Below are positions 49,314 to 62,326 of a stretch of 64,000 nt of DNA, in pieces; positions within the stretch are counted from its first letter, which is position 1; each line of letters begins with the position of its first letter. Position numbers and translations under genes: made by a program. Below the pieces are notes generated by a model. It had not been told where the DNA came from. It searched no databases and saw nothing but the letters and a program-made list of their open reading frames with translations. The DNA is from Tenebrionibacter intestinalis (GTDB lineage: Bacteria > Pseudomonadota > Gammaproteobacteria > Enterobacterales > Enterobacteriaceae): NCBI RefSeq assembly GCF_016632365.1, contig NZ_JAEPBH010000006.1, positions 1-64,000 on the forward strand. Direction: 5' to 3'.

Positions 49314-49946
49314 ATGGATAAAATGAACGAACAGGGCGTTACTTTTACAAAAAATGATGTTGAAATTATTGCACGGGATACGCTTTATAGCGGCTTTTTT
49401 TCGCTGGTGCGTTACCGCTTTCGGCATCGTCTTTTTAACGGTGGAATGAGCGATGTCGTACAGCGCGAAATTTTTGAGCGCGGCCATGCGGTCGTGCTGC
49501 TACCCTATGACCCGGCGCGTGACGAGGTCGTGCTGGTTGAGCAGATTCGGATTGCTGCTTTTGATACCAGCTCAAGCCCGTGGCTACTGGAGCTGGTGGC
49601 GGGCATGATAGAACCTGGCGAAACCCATGAGGAGGTTGCGCGACGCGAGGCGCAGGAAGAGGCCGGACTGACGGTAAAACGCGTTCGCCCGATTATAAAC
49701 TATCTGGCAAGCCCCGGCGGCACCAGTGAACGTCTAATCGTGATGGCGGGCGAGGTTGATGCGCGCAGCGCGCAGGGCATCCACGGTATTGCGGCAGAAC
49801 ACGAGGATATTCGCGTACGCGTGGTAAGCAGAAAACAGGCTTATCGCTGGGTAGAGGAGGGGATAATTGATAATGCGGCCTCCGTTATTGCCCTGCAATG
49901 GCTACAGTTGCATTATGAAACGTTACGAAAAGAGTGGTATGTCTGA
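49314..49946 (+). CDS. nudF: ADP-ribose pyrophosphatase NudF
   Basis: 210 residues (209 in E. coli). Nudix box GX5EX7REUXEEXGU is complete from G111 (GMIEPGE ... REAQEEAGL). Hydrolyses ADP-ribose to AMP and ribose-5-phosphate. First gene of nudF-yqiB-cpdA-yqiA-parE; divergent from tolC. The next gene starts inside its stop (TGATG). Confidence 0.96.
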   Translation: MDKMNEQGVTFTKNDVEIIARDTLYSGFFSLVRYRFRHRLFNGGMSDVVQREIFERGHAVVLLPYDPARDEVVLVEQIRIAAFDTSSSPWLLELVAGMIEPGETHEEVARREAQEEAGLTVKRVRPIINYLASPGGTSERLIVMAGEVDARSAQGIHGIAAEHEDIRVRVVSRKQAYRWVEEGIIDNAASVIALQWLQLHYETLRKEWYV

Positions 49947-50371
49947 TGTTAAAGCGCTATACGCCTGATTTTCCGGAAATGATGCGTCTGTGCGAAACCA
50001 ATTTCGCGCAGTTGCGTCGCCTGCTGCCGCGCGATAATGAACCCGGCGCGGCGATTAGCTATCAGGTTAACGGCGCACGGTATTGCCTGACGGTGCGGGA
50101 ATCGACCCGTTACACCACGCTTGTGGAAATTAAACAGACCTGGCCGCGCATCGCTTACTGGAGCCTGCCGTCAATGACTGTACGGCTTTACCACGATGCA
50201 ATGGTGGCGGAAGTGTGTTCGAGTCAGCAGATCTCTCGTTTTAAAGCGCGTTATGATTATCCGAATAAAAAGTTGCATCAACGCGACGAAAAGCATCAAA
50301 TTAACCAGTTTCTTGCTGATTGGTTGCGCTACTGTTTAGCGCATGGAGCGATGGCGGTTCCGGTTTGTTAG
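49946..50371 (+). CDS. yqiB: YqiB: DUF1249 protein
   Basis: 141 residues from the ATG at 49946, which shares its A with the nudF stop; E. coli YqiB is 140. Conserved [20 protein letters not shown] and [20 protein letters not shown]. No catalytic motif; function unknown. Its conserved place between nudF and cpdA suggests a nucleotide-signalling connection. Confidence 0.94.
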   Translation: MLKRYTPDFPEMMRLCETNFAQLRRLLPRDNEPGAAISYQVNGARYCLTVRESTRYTTLVEIKQTWPRIAYWSLPSMTVRLYHDAMVAEVCSSQQISRFKARYDYPNKKLHQRDEKHQINQFLADWLRYCLAHGAMAVPVC

Positions 50372-50396
50372 CGTCGTTGAAACCTAAGGACACCAT

Positions 50397-51224
50397 TTGG
50401 AAAGCCTGTTAAATCTCCCTGTGGCCGGTGGGGCCAGGGTGAGGATTTTACAAATTACTGATACCCACCTGTTCGCAGATAAGAATGGCACGCTGCTTGG
50501 CATCAATACCTGGGAAAGCTACCAGGCTGTGATGGCGGCCATTCGCGCGCAGCAGCGCCCCTGCGACTTGCTTGTAGCGACCGGCGATCTCGCTCAGGAT
50601 CAAAGCGCTATGGCTTATCAGCACTTCGTTGAAGGCGTCGCGGATTTTCCCGCGCCTTGCGTTTGGCTGCCCGGCAATCATGATTTCCAACCGGTTATGT
50701 ACAGCGCGTTTCAGGCGGCGGGCGTTTCTTCGGCAAGAGTGGTTTATGCTGGCGACGCCTGGCAAGTCGTTCTGCTCGACAGTCAGGTGTTTGGCGTCCC
50801 CCACGGCGAACTGAGCGAATACCAGCTTGAGTGGCTGGAAAAAACGCTGGCGCTGGCGCCGCAGCGTTATACTTTACTGCTGCTTCATCACCATCCGTTA
50901 CCCGCAGGCTGTAGCTGGCTCGATCAGCACAGTTTGCGTAATGCAGGCGAGTTTGACGCGCTGCTGCGCAACTGGCCGCAGGTGACAACGCTGCTCTGCG
51001 GCCATATTCATCAGGAAATGGATGCGGACTGGAACGGTCGCCGCCTGCTGGCGACGCCCTCTACCTGTATTCAGTTTAAACCCCACTGCGCCAACTTCAC
51101 CCTTGACACCATCGCTCCCGGGTGGCGCTGGCTGGAGCTTGGCGCCGATGGCTCACTGACCACCGAGGTCTGCCGCCTTGAAAGCGCGGCATTTTGCCCC
51201 GATACGGCTTCAGAAGGATACTGA
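50397..51224 (+). CDS. cpdA: 3',5'-cyclic AMP phosphodiesterase CpdA
   Basis: 275 residues with a TTG start at 50397, as in E. coli; AAGGA lies 5 nt before it and no ATG gives the conserved N-terminus [19 protein letters not shown]. Calcineurin-like metallophosphoesterase motifs DTHLF, GDLAQD, PGNHD, HHHPLP and GHIH are intact. Lowers cAMP. Stop overlaps the yqiA start. Confidence 0.96.
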   Translation: MESLLNLPVAGGARVRILQITDTHLFADKNGTLLGINTWESYQAVMAAIRAQQRPCDLLVATGDLAQDQSAMAYQHFVEGVADFPAPCVWLPGNHDFQPVMYSAFQAAGVSSARVVYAGDAWQVVLLDSQVFGVPHGELSEYQLEWLEKTLALAPQRYTLLLLHHHPLPAGCSWLDQHSLRNAGEFDALLRNWPQVTTLLCGHIHQEMDADWNGRRLLATPSTCIQFKPHCANFTLDTIAPGWRWLELGADGSLTTEVCRLESAAFCPDTASEGY

Positions 51225-51799
51225 TGTCAACACTGCTTTATCTCCACGGCTTTAATAGCTCGCCGCAGTCGGCCAAAGCTACCCGTCTGCAGCGCTGGAT
51301 GGCGCAGCATCACCCGCAAACGGAAATGCTAATCCCGCAGTTGCCGCCCTATCCGGCAGACGCCGCCGGGTTGCTGGAAACACTGGTATTCGAGCGCGGC
51401 GGCGAGCAGTTGGGCGTGATAGGCTCTTCGCTGGGGGGGTACTACGCCACATGGCTTTCACAGTGTTTTATGCTGCCTGCTGTGGTCGTCAACCCTGCGG
51501 TTAGGCCGTTTGAACTGCTGATCGATTTTTTGGGTCATAATGAGAATCCGTGGACGGGTCAGGAATATGTGCTAGAGTCACGCCATATTTACGATCTCAA
51601 AGTGATGCAGATTGAACCGCTGGAATCGCCGGATCTTATCTGGCTGCTGCAACAGACCGGCGATGAGGTGCTGGATTATCGCCAGGCGGTGGCCTGGTAC
51701 GCCTCCTGTCGCCAGACTGTTGAAGAAGGCGGCAACCACGCATTTGCAGGCTTTGAACGCTATTTCGCACAGATTGTTGATTTTCTTGGCCTACGTTAA
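51224..51799 (+). CDS. yqiA: YqiA esterase
   Basis: 191 residues (193 in E. coli) from the ATG that overlaps the cpdA stop (TGATG). Alpha/beta hydrolase with nucleophile elbow GSSLGG and late histidine in [10 protein letters not shown]. Shows esterase activity on short acyl chains in E. coli; physiological substrate unknown. Part of the parE operon. Confidence 0.95.
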   Translation: MSTLLYLHGFNSSPQSAKATRLQRWMAQHHPQTEMLIPQLPPYPADAAGLLETLVFERGGEQLGVIGSSLGGYYATWLSQCFMLPAVVVNPAVRPFELLIDFLGHNENPWTGQEYVLESRHIYDLKVMQIEPLESPDLIWLLQQTGDEVLDYRQAVAWYASCRQTVEEGGNHAFAGFERYFAQIVDFLGLR

Positions 51800-51833
51800 G
51801 CCGGGGAACAATACGGTTTCGCTATCTGAATAA

Positions 51834-53732
<1,899 letters not shown>

Positions 53733-53797
53733 TGCCGGTCAGTTAAGCCTGTTTGGGAATAACGATTCCGGTTAAGGCAAAAAACCTGACACGTTGA

Positions 53798-53830
53798 GGC
53801 CCGGTTCATTATGAGCGGGCCTTTTTTCTT
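53798..53830 (+). terminator. Terminator after parE
   Basis: GGCCCG / CGGGCC stem with a 12-nt loop and TTTTTTCTTTTT. Ends the nudF-parE operon. Confidence 0.85.
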
Positions 53831-54082
53831 TTTATTTGAATCAGTCTCCCTGTTCGCTTTTAACGCCTACAGGCTTACCGTGCGGGGCGGGCGTCTGCGA
53901 AAGACGGCGAACCGCAGGCGAAGGCAAGGTCAGACTACAGGGATGGCGGGCTGAGGCGAAACGAGGCAGCGCGGCGGGTCGAGCCTATGTAAGCCGGCGC
54001 GATGGTGGGCCGTTAACCACAAAGAGGGCAAAACCAGGTTTGCGCTCTTTGCCATCAAACAGATTAGCGCGGCCCTTGTCGC
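53831..54082. other. 252-bp interval between parE terminator and ygiN, no gene seen
   Basis: Contains a 12-bp stem with one mismatch (AAAGAGGGCAAA at 54021-54032 with TTTGCGCTCTTT at 54039-54050), placed where the ygiN transcript should end, without a good T run. In E. coli ygiW, qseBC and other genes lie in this interval; I see no remains of them. A 183-codon plus-strand frame here is not protein-like. Confidence 0.5.
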
Positions 54083-54397
54083 TTAGATGCCCGCCTCCAG
54101 AATACGGATACGGGTATCGAGAACGTGATCTTTTACTTCTTCAGCCCAGGCTTTCATGTGCGCAGTATTCAGGTGGGCCTGTAGATGCGCCACGCTGTCC
54201 CACTTTTCCACCATCGTTATGGCGTCCGGGAAAGAGGCCTGGAAAACAACCTGCGCGTTATGGTCTATCAGCGGCGCATAGCCGTGGCAACCGGCTTCCT
54301 GGAGTACGCTCGGCACGATTTTCGCAAACGCATCAAGCACCGCCTGGCGATGGTGCTGGCCCGGACGAGTACGAATATCGGCAATGACTGTCAGCAT
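54083..54397 (-). CDS. ygiN: Quinol monooxygenase YgiN
   Basis: 104 residues, as in E. coli. ABM-domain dimer that oxidises menadiol-type quinols. Conserved MLTVIADIRTRPGQHHRQAV and EAGCHGYAPLIDHN. Pairs functionally with MdaB, encoded 90 bp upstream on the same strand, in a quinone redox cycle. Confidence 0.95.
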   Translation of the reverse strand: MLTVIADIRTRPGQHHRQAVLDAFAKIVPSVLQEAGCHGYAPLIDHNAQVVFQASFPDAITMVEKWDSVAHLQAHLNTAHMKAWAEEVKDHVLDTRIRILEAGI

Positions 54398-54486
54398 GTT
54401 TTTATTCCTGTTGTTTTTATCCGTGGTCAGGCAGGCTGCCGGCGCGCCGGCAGCCTGAGTGCGCCAGTGGGCAACACTGCTAACAG

Positions 54487-55071
54487 TTAAGCAAAAATCT
54501 CGCCCAGATGTTTACGATATTCTGCGATGTAGCGCGGAACATCGGGCAGTTTCATTACATCATTAACGATAAATGTCGGCAGGCTTTCCATGCCGAGAAA
54601 CTGGTTAGCTTTATGGAACGGCAGATATACGCCATCCACGCCGACGCCGTGAAAAAACTGCTCACGATCGGTAAACGCTTCCACTGGCGCGTTCCAGGTC
54701 AGAGAAAGCATATAGCGGGTACCCTGCATCAGGCCGCCGGAGCCATATTTTTTTGAGGCGTCCGAGCGGCTACGTCCGTCGCTGGCGTACAGGGTGCCGT
54801 GACCTTCGGTAAACACGTCATCCATATATTTTTTCACGGTCCACGGCGCGCCCATCCACCAGCCCGGCATCTGCCAGATAACGGCATCGGCCCACTGGAA
54901 TTTCGCCACTTCGGCCTGAATATCGTAGCCGTCGTCGACACGGGTGACCTGCACGTCGTGTCCGGCGTCGCGCAGGAAACTTTGCGCCACGTCGGACAGA
55001 GTATCGTTAAGCTGGCCGTTGGAGTGGGCGAATTTTTTAGCGCCATTAATAATCAGTATGTTGCTCATCAT
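54487..55071 (-). CDS. mdaB: NADPH:quinone reductase MdaB
   Basis: 194 residues with two tandem ATGs (E. coli MdaB 193). Flavodoxin-like fold; SNILIINGAKKFAHSNGQLN binds FAD, WQMPGWWMGAPWTVKKYMDD forms the quinone pocket. Two-electron reduction of quinones. Divergent from parC over 196 bp. Confidence 0.96.
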   Translation of the reverse strand: MMSNILIINGAKKFAHSNGQLNDTLSDVAQSFLRDAGHDVQVTRVDDGYDIQAEVAKFQWADAVIWQMPGWWMGAPWTVKKYMDDVFTEGHGTLYASDGRSRSDASKKYGSGGLMQGTRYMLSLTWNAPVEAFTDREQFFHGVGVDGVYLPFHKANQFLGMESLPTFIVNDVMKLPDVPRYIAEYRKHLGEIFA

Positions 55072-55267
55072 ATAACCTTAAAGGGGTTAGCGTAGGAAGT
55101 GATTTTAGTGTGAACAGTATCACGTTTAAATGGCTGAAACAGGTAAAGACTTTTGCTTCTGGCGCAATAGTTACCTTCGCTGTGCGTGAAAGGGCCAGAT
55201 ACTGTATCATCTGGGGCAATATTGCCGTTTTGTCTGACGGCGCAGCCAGTCTGAGGATTTACGATTA

Positions 55268-57538
55268 ATGAGCGATATGACTCATGATGGTACAGAGCGT
55301 CTTGCGCTGCACCAGTTTACGGAAAATGCTTATCTTAACTACTCCATGTACGTCATCATGGATCGCGCGCTGCCGTTTATCGGCGATGGTCTCAAACCGG
55401 TACAGCGCCGTATCGTCTATTCGATGTCAGAGCTTGGCCTGAACGCCAGCGCCAAATTTAAAAAATCGGCGCGCACCGTTGGCGACGTACTGGGTAAATA
55501 TCACCCTCACGGCGACAGCGCCTGCTATGAAGCGATGGTGTTAATGGCCCAGCCGTTCTCCTATCGCTATCCGCTGGTGGACGGGCAGGGCAACTGGGGA
55601 GCGCCGGACGATCCTAAATCTTTTGCGGCGATGCGTTATACCGAATCACGGTTATCGAAATACGCAGAACTGCTGCTCAGCGAGCTGGGCCAGGGGACCG
55701 TAGATTTTGTCCCCAACTTTGACGGCACGCTAAGCGAGCCGAAGATGCTGCCCGCGCGGCTGCCGAATATTTTGCTCAATGGCACCACCGGCATCGCCGT
55801 TGGCATGGCGACCGATATCCCGCCGCATAACCTGAAAGAGGTGGCGCAGGCGGCCATCGCGCTCATTGAGCGCCCCCACACCACGCTGGAGGGTTTGCTG
55901 GAAATTGTACAGGGCCCGGACTACCCGACCGACGCGGAAATCATCACGCCGCGCGCCGATATTCGCAAGCTCTATCAGAACGGCCGTGGTTCAGTACGTA
56001 TGCGCGCGGTGTGGAAAAAGGAAGATGGCGCGGTTGTTATCAGCGCCCTGCCGCATCAGGTTTCCGGCGCGCGCGTGCTGGAGCAAATCGCCAGCCAGAT
56101 GCGCGCGAAAAAGCTGCCGATGGTGGACGATCTGCGCGACGAGTCCGACCATGAAAACCCGACCCGGCTGGTGATTGTGCCACGCTCTAACCGGGTGGAT
56201 ATGGACCAGGTAATGAACCACCTGTTCGCCACCACCGATCTGGAAAAGAGCTACCGCGTTAATCTTAACATGATAGGCCTCGACGGTAGGCCTGCGGTGA
56301 AAAACCTGCATGAGATCCTCAGCGAATGGCTGGTGTACCGCCGTGATACGGTGCGCCGCCGCCTGAACTACCGTCTCGAAAAAGTGCTTAAGCGCCTGCA
56401 TATCCTTGAAGGTTTACTGGTTGCGTTCCTTAATATCGATGAAGTTATCCATATCATCCGCAGCGAAGATGAGCCAAAACCGGTGCTGATGTCGCGCTTT
56501 GCGCTGAGCGAAACCCAGGCCGAGGCCATACTCGAACTGAAGCTGCGTCATCTGGCAAAGCTTGAAGAGATGAAAATTCGCGGCGAGCAGGGCGAGCTGG
56601 AAAAAGAGCGGGACTGGCTGCAGGCTACGCTTGGTTCCGATCGCCGTATGAACACGCTGCTCAAAAAAGAGCTTCAGGCCGATGCCGATGCCTTCGGCGA
56701 CGAACGTCGCTCGCCGCTGCGCGAGCGCGAAGAAGCGAAGGCGATGAACGAACATGACATGATGCCCTCAGAAGCGGTCACCATTGTACTCTCGCAGATG
56801 GGCTGGGTGCGCAGCGCCAAGGGGCATGATATTGATGCCGCGAGCCTGAACTATAAAGCGGGCGATAGCTTCCTTGCAGCGGCGAAGGGCAAGAGCAATC
56901 AGCCGGTAGTGTTTATTGATTCCACCGGGCGCAGCTACGCGCTCGATCCTATCACGCTGCCGTCTGCGCGGGGGCAGGGTGAACCGCTGACGGCGAAACT
57001 CACGCTACCGCCGGGCGCGACGATAGAGCGGATAATGATGGCCCCGGACGATCGTAAGCTGCTTATGGCCTCAGACGCCGGCTACGGTTTTATCTGCACC
57101 TTCAGCGATCTGGTGGCGCGCAACCGTGCGGGCAAAGCGCTGATAACCCTGCCGGCAAATGCGCGCGTGCTGCCGCCGCTGGAAATTTTTAGCGACGACG
57201 ACATGCTGTTGGCTATCACGGCCGCAGGCCGGATGCTGATGTTCCCGGTGGGGGAACTGCCGCAGTTGTCTAAAGGGAAAGGCAACAAGATAATCTCTAT
57301 TGCGTCTGCACAGGCCGCAGCGGGAACCGATAGACTCGCGTATCTGAATATTCTGCCGCCGCAAAGCGGCATCACTATTCACGTAGGCAAGCGCAAGCTG
57401 AAGCTGCGGCCTGAAGAGCTGCAAAAGGTGCGTACCGAGCGCGGCCGACGCGGCACGCTAATGCGCGGGTTGCAGCGCATCGACAGCGTTGAGGTGGATG
57501 CGCCGCGCCGCACGGGCGATGAAGACAGCGAAGCGTAA
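55268..57538 (+). CDS. parC: DNA topoisomerase IV subunit A
   Basis: 756 residues (752 in E. coli; a 4-residue insertion after SDMT shifts numbering). Breakage-reunion subunit. Catalytic tyrosine Y124 in [10 protein letters not shown] (Y120 in E. coli). The quinolone-determining region reads [11 protein letters not shown] with S84 and E88, the equivalents of wild-type S80 and E84. C-terminal beta-pinwheel with [18 protein letters not shown]. Confidence 0.98.
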   Translation: MSDMTHDGTERLALHQFTENAYLNYSMYVIMDRALPFIGDGLKPVQRRIVYSMSELGLNASAKFKKSARTVGDVLGKYHPHGDSACYEAMVLMAQPFSYRYPLVDGQGNWGAPDDPKSFAAMRYTESRLSKYAELLLSELGQGTVDFVPNFDGTLSEPKMLPARLPNILLNGTTGIAVGMATDIPPHNLKEVAQAAIALIERPHTTLEGLLEIVQGPDYPTDAEIITPRADIRKLYQNGRGSVRMRAVWKKEDGAVVISALPHQVSGARVLEQIASQMRAKKLPMVDDLRDESDHENPTRLVIVPRSNRVDMDQVMNHLFATTDLEKSYRVNLNMIGLDGRPAVKNLHEILSEWLVYRRDTVRRRLNYRLEKVLKRLHILEGLLVAFLNIDEVIHIIRSEDEPKPVLMSRFALSETQAEAILELKLRHLAKLEEMKIRGEQGELEKERDWLQATLGSDRRMNTLLKKELQADADAFGDERRSPLREREEAKAMNEHDMMPSEAVTIVLSQMGWVRSAKGHDIDAASLNYKAGDSFLAAAKGKSNQPVVFIDSTGRSYALDPITLPSARGQGEPLTAKLTLPPGATIERIMMAPDDRKLLMASDAGYGFICTFSDLVARNRAGKALITLPANARVLPPLEIFSDDDMLLAITAAGRMLMFPVGELPQLSKGKGNKIISIASAQAAAGTDRLAYLNILPPQSGITIHVGKRKLKLRPEELQKVRTERGRRGTLMRGLQRIDSVEVDAPRRTGDEDSEA

Positions 57539-57749
57539 CGCTGCGCGAGCGCGGCGGCGGGCGACGCAACCTTGCCCTGGCGCCGCAGACGCGTTTTTTC
57601 CAGCCAGATCCATTGTTTAATCGTATCTGGCCCATAAAAATAGATGCCTGGGTATCCATCTTAATGGCTGTTATGGACAGGCCGATGGGCCGCTGTGTTT
57701 AACGCAAAAGCCGGTATACTGGTCAGCGGCTGCCGCTTCAGAGGTTGTT

Positions 57750-58505
57750 ATGCTATTGATTGCTCGTGTTGTTATTGTTGTGCTGTATTGCATTTTGGTG
57801 TGTGTGTTTGGCTGCATCTGGTGTCTGTTTCGCCCGCGCGATCCGCGTCATGTGGCCACTTTTGGCCATATGTTCGGCCGCCTGGCGGCAGTGTTTGGCC
57901 TGAAGGTGGAAACCCGCAAGCCGGCGCAGGCGCAGACGTACGGCAACGCCATCTATATTGCCAATCACCAGAATAACTATGACATGGTGACCGCATCGCG
58001 TATTGTTCAACCCCCGACGGTCACCGTTGGTAAAAAAAGCCTGGTATGGATACCCTTCTTCGGGCAGCTATACTGGCTTACCGGCAATTTGTTGATTGAC
58101 CGCAACAACCGCACCCGGGCGCACGGCACGATTGCAGAAGTGGTTAAACAGTTTCGCGAACGCACCATTTCCATCTGGATGTTTCCTGAAGGCACCCGCA
58201 GCCGCGGGCGCGGCCTGCTGCCGTTTAAAACCGGGGCCTTCCACGCGGCCATTGCCGCCGGGGTACCGATCATACCGGTGTGTGTTTCCAACACCAGCAA
58301 CAAAGTTAAGCTTAACCGCTGGAATAATGGGCTGGTGATTGTTGAAATGCTGCCGCCCGTGGATGTGAGCGCGTGGGGCAAAGATCAGGTGCGCGAGCTG
58401 GCCGCCCATTGTCATCAACTGATGCAGGATAAGATAGACGCGCTGGATAAGGAAGTGGCCGAGCGCGAAGCCGCGCCGCAGGCCCAAAAAAACCAGGCGA
58501 GTTAA
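57750..58505 (+). CDS. plsC: 1-acylglycerol-3-phosphate acyltransferase PlsC
   Basis: 251 residues (245 in E. coli). Adds the second acyl chain to make phosphatidic acid. HX4D motif NHQNNYD, then FPEGTRSRGRG and the VPIIPVC segment. N-terminal hydrophobic helix LLIARVVIVVLYCILVCVFG anchors it in the inner membrane. 211 bp after parC. Confidence 0.97.
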   Translation: MLLIARVVIVVLYCILVCVFGCIWCLFRPRDPRHVATFGHMFGRLAAVFGLKVETRKPAQAQTYGNAIYIANHQNNYDMVTASRIVQPPTVTVGKKSLVWIPFFGQLYWLTGNLLIDRNNRTRAHGTIAEVVKQFRERTISIWMFPEGTRSRGRGLLPFKTGAFHAAIAAGVPIIPVCVSNTSNKVKLNRWNNGLVIVEMLPPVDVSAWGKDQVRELAAHCHQLMQDKIDALDKEVAEREAAPQAQKNQAS

Positions 58506-58513
58506 TATTCAGC

Positions 58514-58544
58514 AACCGGGCCGCCCAGGCCGCCTGGTTTTTTT
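58514..58544 (+). terminator. Terminator after plsC
   Basis: AACCGGGC paired with GCCTGGTT (one G-U), followed by seven T. Lies between plsC and ftsP, so ftsP may be read partly through it. Confidence 0.7.
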
Positions 58545-58557
58545 ACATGGAGTAGAT

Positions 58558-59973
58558 ATGTCACTCAGTCGGCGTCAGTTTTTGCAGGCCTCCGGAGTAG
58601 CGCTGTGCGCAGGCGCGCTGCCGCTAAGAGCGAATGCTTCAGGTTCGCAGCCGCCTTTGCCGCTGCCTGCGCTGCTGGAGTCACGCCGTGGTCAACCGCT
58701 GTTTTTAACCATGCAACGCGCCCAGTGGTCTTTTACCGGTCACGGCAGCAAGGTGCCGGTATGGGGATTTAACGGCGGTTATATGGGGCCGACCATCCGC
58801 GTCTGGCGCGGTGACGATGTTAAAATGATTTACAGCAACCGCCTGGCGGAAAACGTGGCGATGACCGTTAACGGCTTGCAGGTGCCGGGCGCGCTGACTG
58901 GCGGGGCGGCGCGCATGATGTCTGGCGGCGCTGACTGGGCGCCGGTGTTGCCCATTCGCCAGCAGGCCGCTACGCTGTGGTATCGCGCTAATACTCCCAA
59001 CCGCAGCGCGCGCCAGGTCTATAACGGGCTGGCGGGTATGTGGCTGGTGGAGGATGACGTCAGCAAAGCTTTGCCCATTCCCAAAAACTACGGCGTGGAT
59101 GATTTTCCGGTCATTATCCAGGATAAGCGGCTGGATAGCTTTGGCGCGCTGGAGTACAGCGAGCCGGGCAGCGGCGGGTTCATGGGCGATCGTTTGATGG
59201 TTAACGGCGTGCAGAAGCCGTTTGTCGAAGTCTCGCGCGGCTGGGTGCGCCTGCGCCTGCTCAACGCCTCTAACGCCCGCTCTTATCAGCTACAGTTCAG
59301 CGATGGTCGGGCGCTGCACGTTATTGCCGGCGATCAGGGCTTTCTGCCCGCGCCGGTTTCGGTAAAACAGCTCTCGCTGGCGCCCGGCGAGCGCCGCGAG
59401 ATCCTGGTGGATATGACGGATGGCGTTGAAGTATCGCTTACCTGTGGCGAAGCGGCATCGCTGGTTGAGCGTATTCGCGGCTTTTTTGAACCGTCTTCAG
59501 TTCTGGTTTCCACGCGGGTGTTGACGTTACGTCCCGGCGGCCTGCTGCCGCTGGTTACCGATAACCTGCCAATGCGCCTGTTGCCGGACGAAATTATCAA
59601 CGGTTTGCCGGTGCGCTCGCGCGATATCACGCTGGGCAGCGATCCGGGCATTAATGACCGGCTTTGGGACGTAAGCCGCGTCGATGTTACCGTACAGCAG
59701 GGAAGCTGGGAGCGCTGGACGGTCCGCGCCGATACGCCGCAGGCGTTTTTCATTGAGGGCGCGCGCTTTCTGGTACAGGACGTCAACGGCGCGCTGCCGT
59801 TTGGCGAAGATCGTGGCTGGAAAGATACGGTGTGGGTTGACGGTCAGGTACAACTGCTGGTCTACTTCGGCCAGCCTTCCTGGGAACACTTTCCGTTCCT
59901 TTTCGGCAGTCAGACGCTGGAGATGGCCGATCGCGGTTCGCTTGGGCAGATAGTGGTGAACCCGGCGCCCTGA
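58558..59973 (+). CDS. ftsP: Cell division protein FtsP (SufI)
   Basis: 471 residues (470 in E. coli). Tat signal SLSRRQFLQASGVALCAGAL with the twin arginines; then three cupredoxin domains of the multicopper oxidase fold without the copper ligands, as in SufI. Stabilises the divisome under stress; a classical Tat substrate. GGAG precedes the ATG. Confidence 0.96.
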   Translation: MSLSRRQFLQASGVALCAGALPLRANASGSQPPLPLPALLESRRGQPLFLTMQRAQWSFTGHGSKVPVWGFNGGYMGPTIRVWRGDDVKMIYSNRLAENVAMTVNGLQVPGALTGGAARMMSGGADWAPVLPIRQQAATLWYRANTPNRSARQVYNGLAGMWLVEDDVSKALPIPKNYGVDDFPVIIQDKRLDSFGALEYSEPGSGGFMGDRLMVNGVQKPFVEVSRGWVRLRLLNASNARSYQLQFSDGRALHVIAGDQGFLPAPVSVKQLSLAPGERREILVDMTDGVEVSLTCGEAASLVERIRGFFEPSSVLVSTRVLTLRPGGLLPLVTDNLPMRLLPDEIINGLPVRSRDITLGSDPGINDRLWDVSRVDVTVQQGSWERWTVRADTPQAFFIEGARFLVQDVNGALPFGEDRGWKDTVWVDGQVQLLVYFGQPSWEHFPFLFGSQTLEMADRGSLGQIVVNPAP

Positions 59974-59989
59974 CCCGGTCGTTTTTTCG

Positions 59990-60013
59990 CCTGTCGCCGC
60001 AACCGGCGGCAGG
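59990..60013. other. Palindromic stem-loop between ftsP and ygiQ
   Basis: CCTGTCGCCG / CGGCGGCAGG with a CAAC loop and one internal mismatch. No T run; may be a processing or REP-like hairpin. Confidence 0.4.
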
Positions 60014-60152
60014 AAACGCTGATTGCGCAGCGTAACAACAATTTCGCGGGGGCTAAAAAGCGTAGCGCAGAGGCATAAGCCTTTCGATCTACAGGCGTTC
60101 AGGCGTATAATTCACGCCCTTTGACGATATTTAACGCCATTCCCGGAATTTT

Positions 60153-62309
60153 ATGAGCGCCATTTCTCTGATTCAGCCTGAACGCGATCTTTTCTCATGG
60201 CCTAAATACTGGGCTGCCTGCTTTGGCCCGGCGCCGTTTTTGCCCATGTCGCGCGAAGAGATGGACAGCCTCGGATGGGACAGTTGCGATATTATCCTTG
60301 TGACTGGCGATGCTTATGTCGATCATCCCAGCTTCGGGATGGCTATCTGCGGACGCATGCTGGAAGCGCAGGGTTTTCGCGTGGGGATCATCGCGCAGCC
60401 GGACTGGAGCAGCAAAGAAAGCTTCATGCGCCTTGGCAAGCCTAACCTGTTCTTTGGCGTGACCGCAGGCAACATGGATTCTATGATCAACCGCTATACC
60501 GCCGATCGTAAACTGCGTCACGACGACGCCTATACGCCGGATAACGTAGGCGGCAAGCGTCCCGATCGCGCCACTGTGGTCTATACCCAGCGTTGTAAAG
60601 AGGCCTGGCGCGATGTGCCGGTTATCCTTGGCGGCATTGAGGCGAGTCTGCGCCGCACGGCCCATTATGACTACTGGTCTGATACCGTGCGCCGTTCGGT
60701 ATTGTTTGATGCGAAAGCCGATATGCTGATATTTGGCAACGGCGAGCGCCCGCTGGTTGAAGTAGCGCATCGCCTGGCGCAGGGTGAAGCCATTGCTGAT
60801 ATCGTGGACGTGCGCAACACCGCTATAATCCGCAAAGCCGCGCTGCCGGGCTGGACAGGCGTGGATTCCACCCGCCTTGATACGCCTGGTCGTATCGATC
60901 CGATTGCGCACCCCTATGGCGACGATCTGCCCTGTACCGACGGCGACGCGGTGAAACCGGCACAGGCAAAACCGGTCACGGTACAGGCCCCGCGTCCGAA
61001 GCCGTGGGAGAAAACCTATGTGCTGCTGCCGTCGTTTGAGAAGGTTAAAAACGACAAAGTGATGTATGCCCATGCGTCGCGTATTTTGCACCATGAAACT
61101 AACCCAGGCTGCGCCAGGGCGCTGATGCAAAAGCACGGCGAGCGCTATATCTGGGTAAATCCGCCTGCGATCCCGCTTACAACGGAAGAGATGGACAGCG
61201 TGTTTGCGCTACCGTATCAGCGCGTGCCGCATCCTGCCTACGGTAAAAGCCGCATCCCGGCCTACGAGATGATCCGCTTTTCCATAAATATCATGCGTGG
61301 CTGCTTTGGCGGTTGTTCTTTCTGTTCCATTACCGAGCATGAAGGCCGCATTATCCAAAGCCGTTCTGAAGATTCCATTATTAATGAGATTGAGGCCATA
61401 CGCGACTCAGTGCCCGGTTTTACCGGCATTATTTCCGATCTTGGCGGCCCTACCGCTAATATGTATATGCTGCGCTGCAAATCTCCGCGCGCGGAGCAAA
61501 CCTGCCGCCGCCTGTCGTGCGTGTATCCGGAAATTTGCTCGCATATGGAAACCAACCATCAGCCGACCATCAATCTCTATCGCCGCGCCCGCGATCTGAA
61601 GGGGATTAAGAAAATCCTTATCGCATCCGGCGTACGCTACGATCTGGCGGTGGAAGATCCGCGCTATATCAAAGAACTTGCCTCGCATCACGTTGGCGGA
61701 TATCTGAAGATTGCGCCGGAGCACACCGAGCGCGGGCCGCTGTCAAAAATGATGAAGCCCGGCATGGACAGCTATCAGCGCTTTAAAGAGCTGTTTGATA
61801 CCTGGTCGAAACAGGCGGGGAAAGAGCAGTATCTGATCCCATACTTTATTTCAGCCCATCCCGGCACCACGGATGAAGATATGGTGAACCTGGCGCTGTG
61901 GCTTAAGCGCCATCGCTTTCGCCTTGATCAGGTGCAGAACTTCTATCCATCGCCGCTGGCGAACGCCACCACCATGTACCACACCGGCAAGAACCCGCTA
62001 GGCAAGGTGGATTACAAGAGCGAGGATGTGGCAGTGCCGAAAGGCGACAGGCAACGTCGTCTGCAAAAAGCGCTGCTGCGCTATCACGATCCGGCCAACT
62101 GGCCGCTGATTCGCTCTGCGCTGGAGGAAATGGGGAAAAAACACCTGATTGGCCCGCGACGCGACTGTCTGGTTCCGGCTCCCACGCCGGAGGAGATGCG
62201 CGCCGCCCGCCGCCAGGGGGGACGTAGCCAGACGGCGCTTACGCGCCATGCGCCGCTGGCTAAACAGCAAAAACCGCGTAAGCCAGGCGTACGCCGCGGC
62301 GCAAAATAA
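60153..62309 (+). CDS. ygiQ: YgiQ: UPF0313 radical SAM protein
   Basis: 718 residues. Radical SAM signature CFGGCSFC (CxxxCxxC) near residue 387, with a cobalamin-binding-like N-terminal region and a C-terminal DUF3362 part ending in a basic tail. The reaction is not known. Highly conserved in enterobacteria. The following barstar-like gene starts 17 nt after its stop. Confidence 0.95.
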   Translation: MSAISLIQPERDLFSWPKYWAACFGPAPFLPMSREEMDSLGWDSCDIILVTGDAYVDHPSFGMAICGRMLEAQGFRVGIIAQPDWSSKESFMRLGKPNLFFGVTAGNMDSMINRYTADRKLRHDDAYTPDNVGGKRPDRATVVYTQRCKEAWRDVPVILGGIEASLRRTAHYDYWSDTVRRSVLFDAKADMLIFGNGERPLVEVAHRLAQGEAIADIVDVRNTAIIRKAALPGWTGVDSTRLDTPGRIDPIAHPYGDDLPCTDGDAVKPAQAKPVTVQAPRPKPWEKTYVLLPSFEKVKNDKVMYAHASRILHHETNPGCARALMQKHGERYIWVNPPAIPLTTEEMDSVFALPYQRVPHPAYGKSRIPAYEMIRFSINIMRGCFGGCSFCSITEHEGRIIQSRSEDSIINEIEAIRDSVPGFTGIISDLGGPTANMYMLRCKSPRAEQTCRRLSCVYPEICSHMETNHQPTINLYRRARDLKGIKKILIASGVRYDLAVEDPRYIKELASHHVGGYLKIAPEHTERGPLSKMMKPGMDSYQRFKELFDTWSKQAGKEQYLIPYFISAHPGTTDEDMVNLALWLKRHRFRLDQVQNFYPSPLANATTMYHTGKNPLGKVDYKSEDVAVPKGDRQRRLQKALLRYHDPANWPLIRSALEEMGKKHLIGPRRDCLVPAPTPEEMRAARRQGGRSQTALTRHAPLAKQQKPRKPGVRRGAK

Positions 62310-62326
62310 CGAAACGGGGGGGAAGG

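Noticed and set aside
53836-54387. 183-codon plus-strand frame after parE
   Set aside because: It overlaps ygiN on the other strand almost to its start, and the translation is Arg/Pro/Gly-rich with no family resemblance.
55268-57538. Possible quinolone-resistance substitutions in ParC
   Set aside because: Residues equivalent to S80 and E84 are wild type; the numbering shift comes from a 4-residue insertion near the N-terminus.
60195-61136. 313-codon minus-strand frame
   Set aside because: It is the antisense shadow of ygiQ; His/Arg-rich translation, no start signal.
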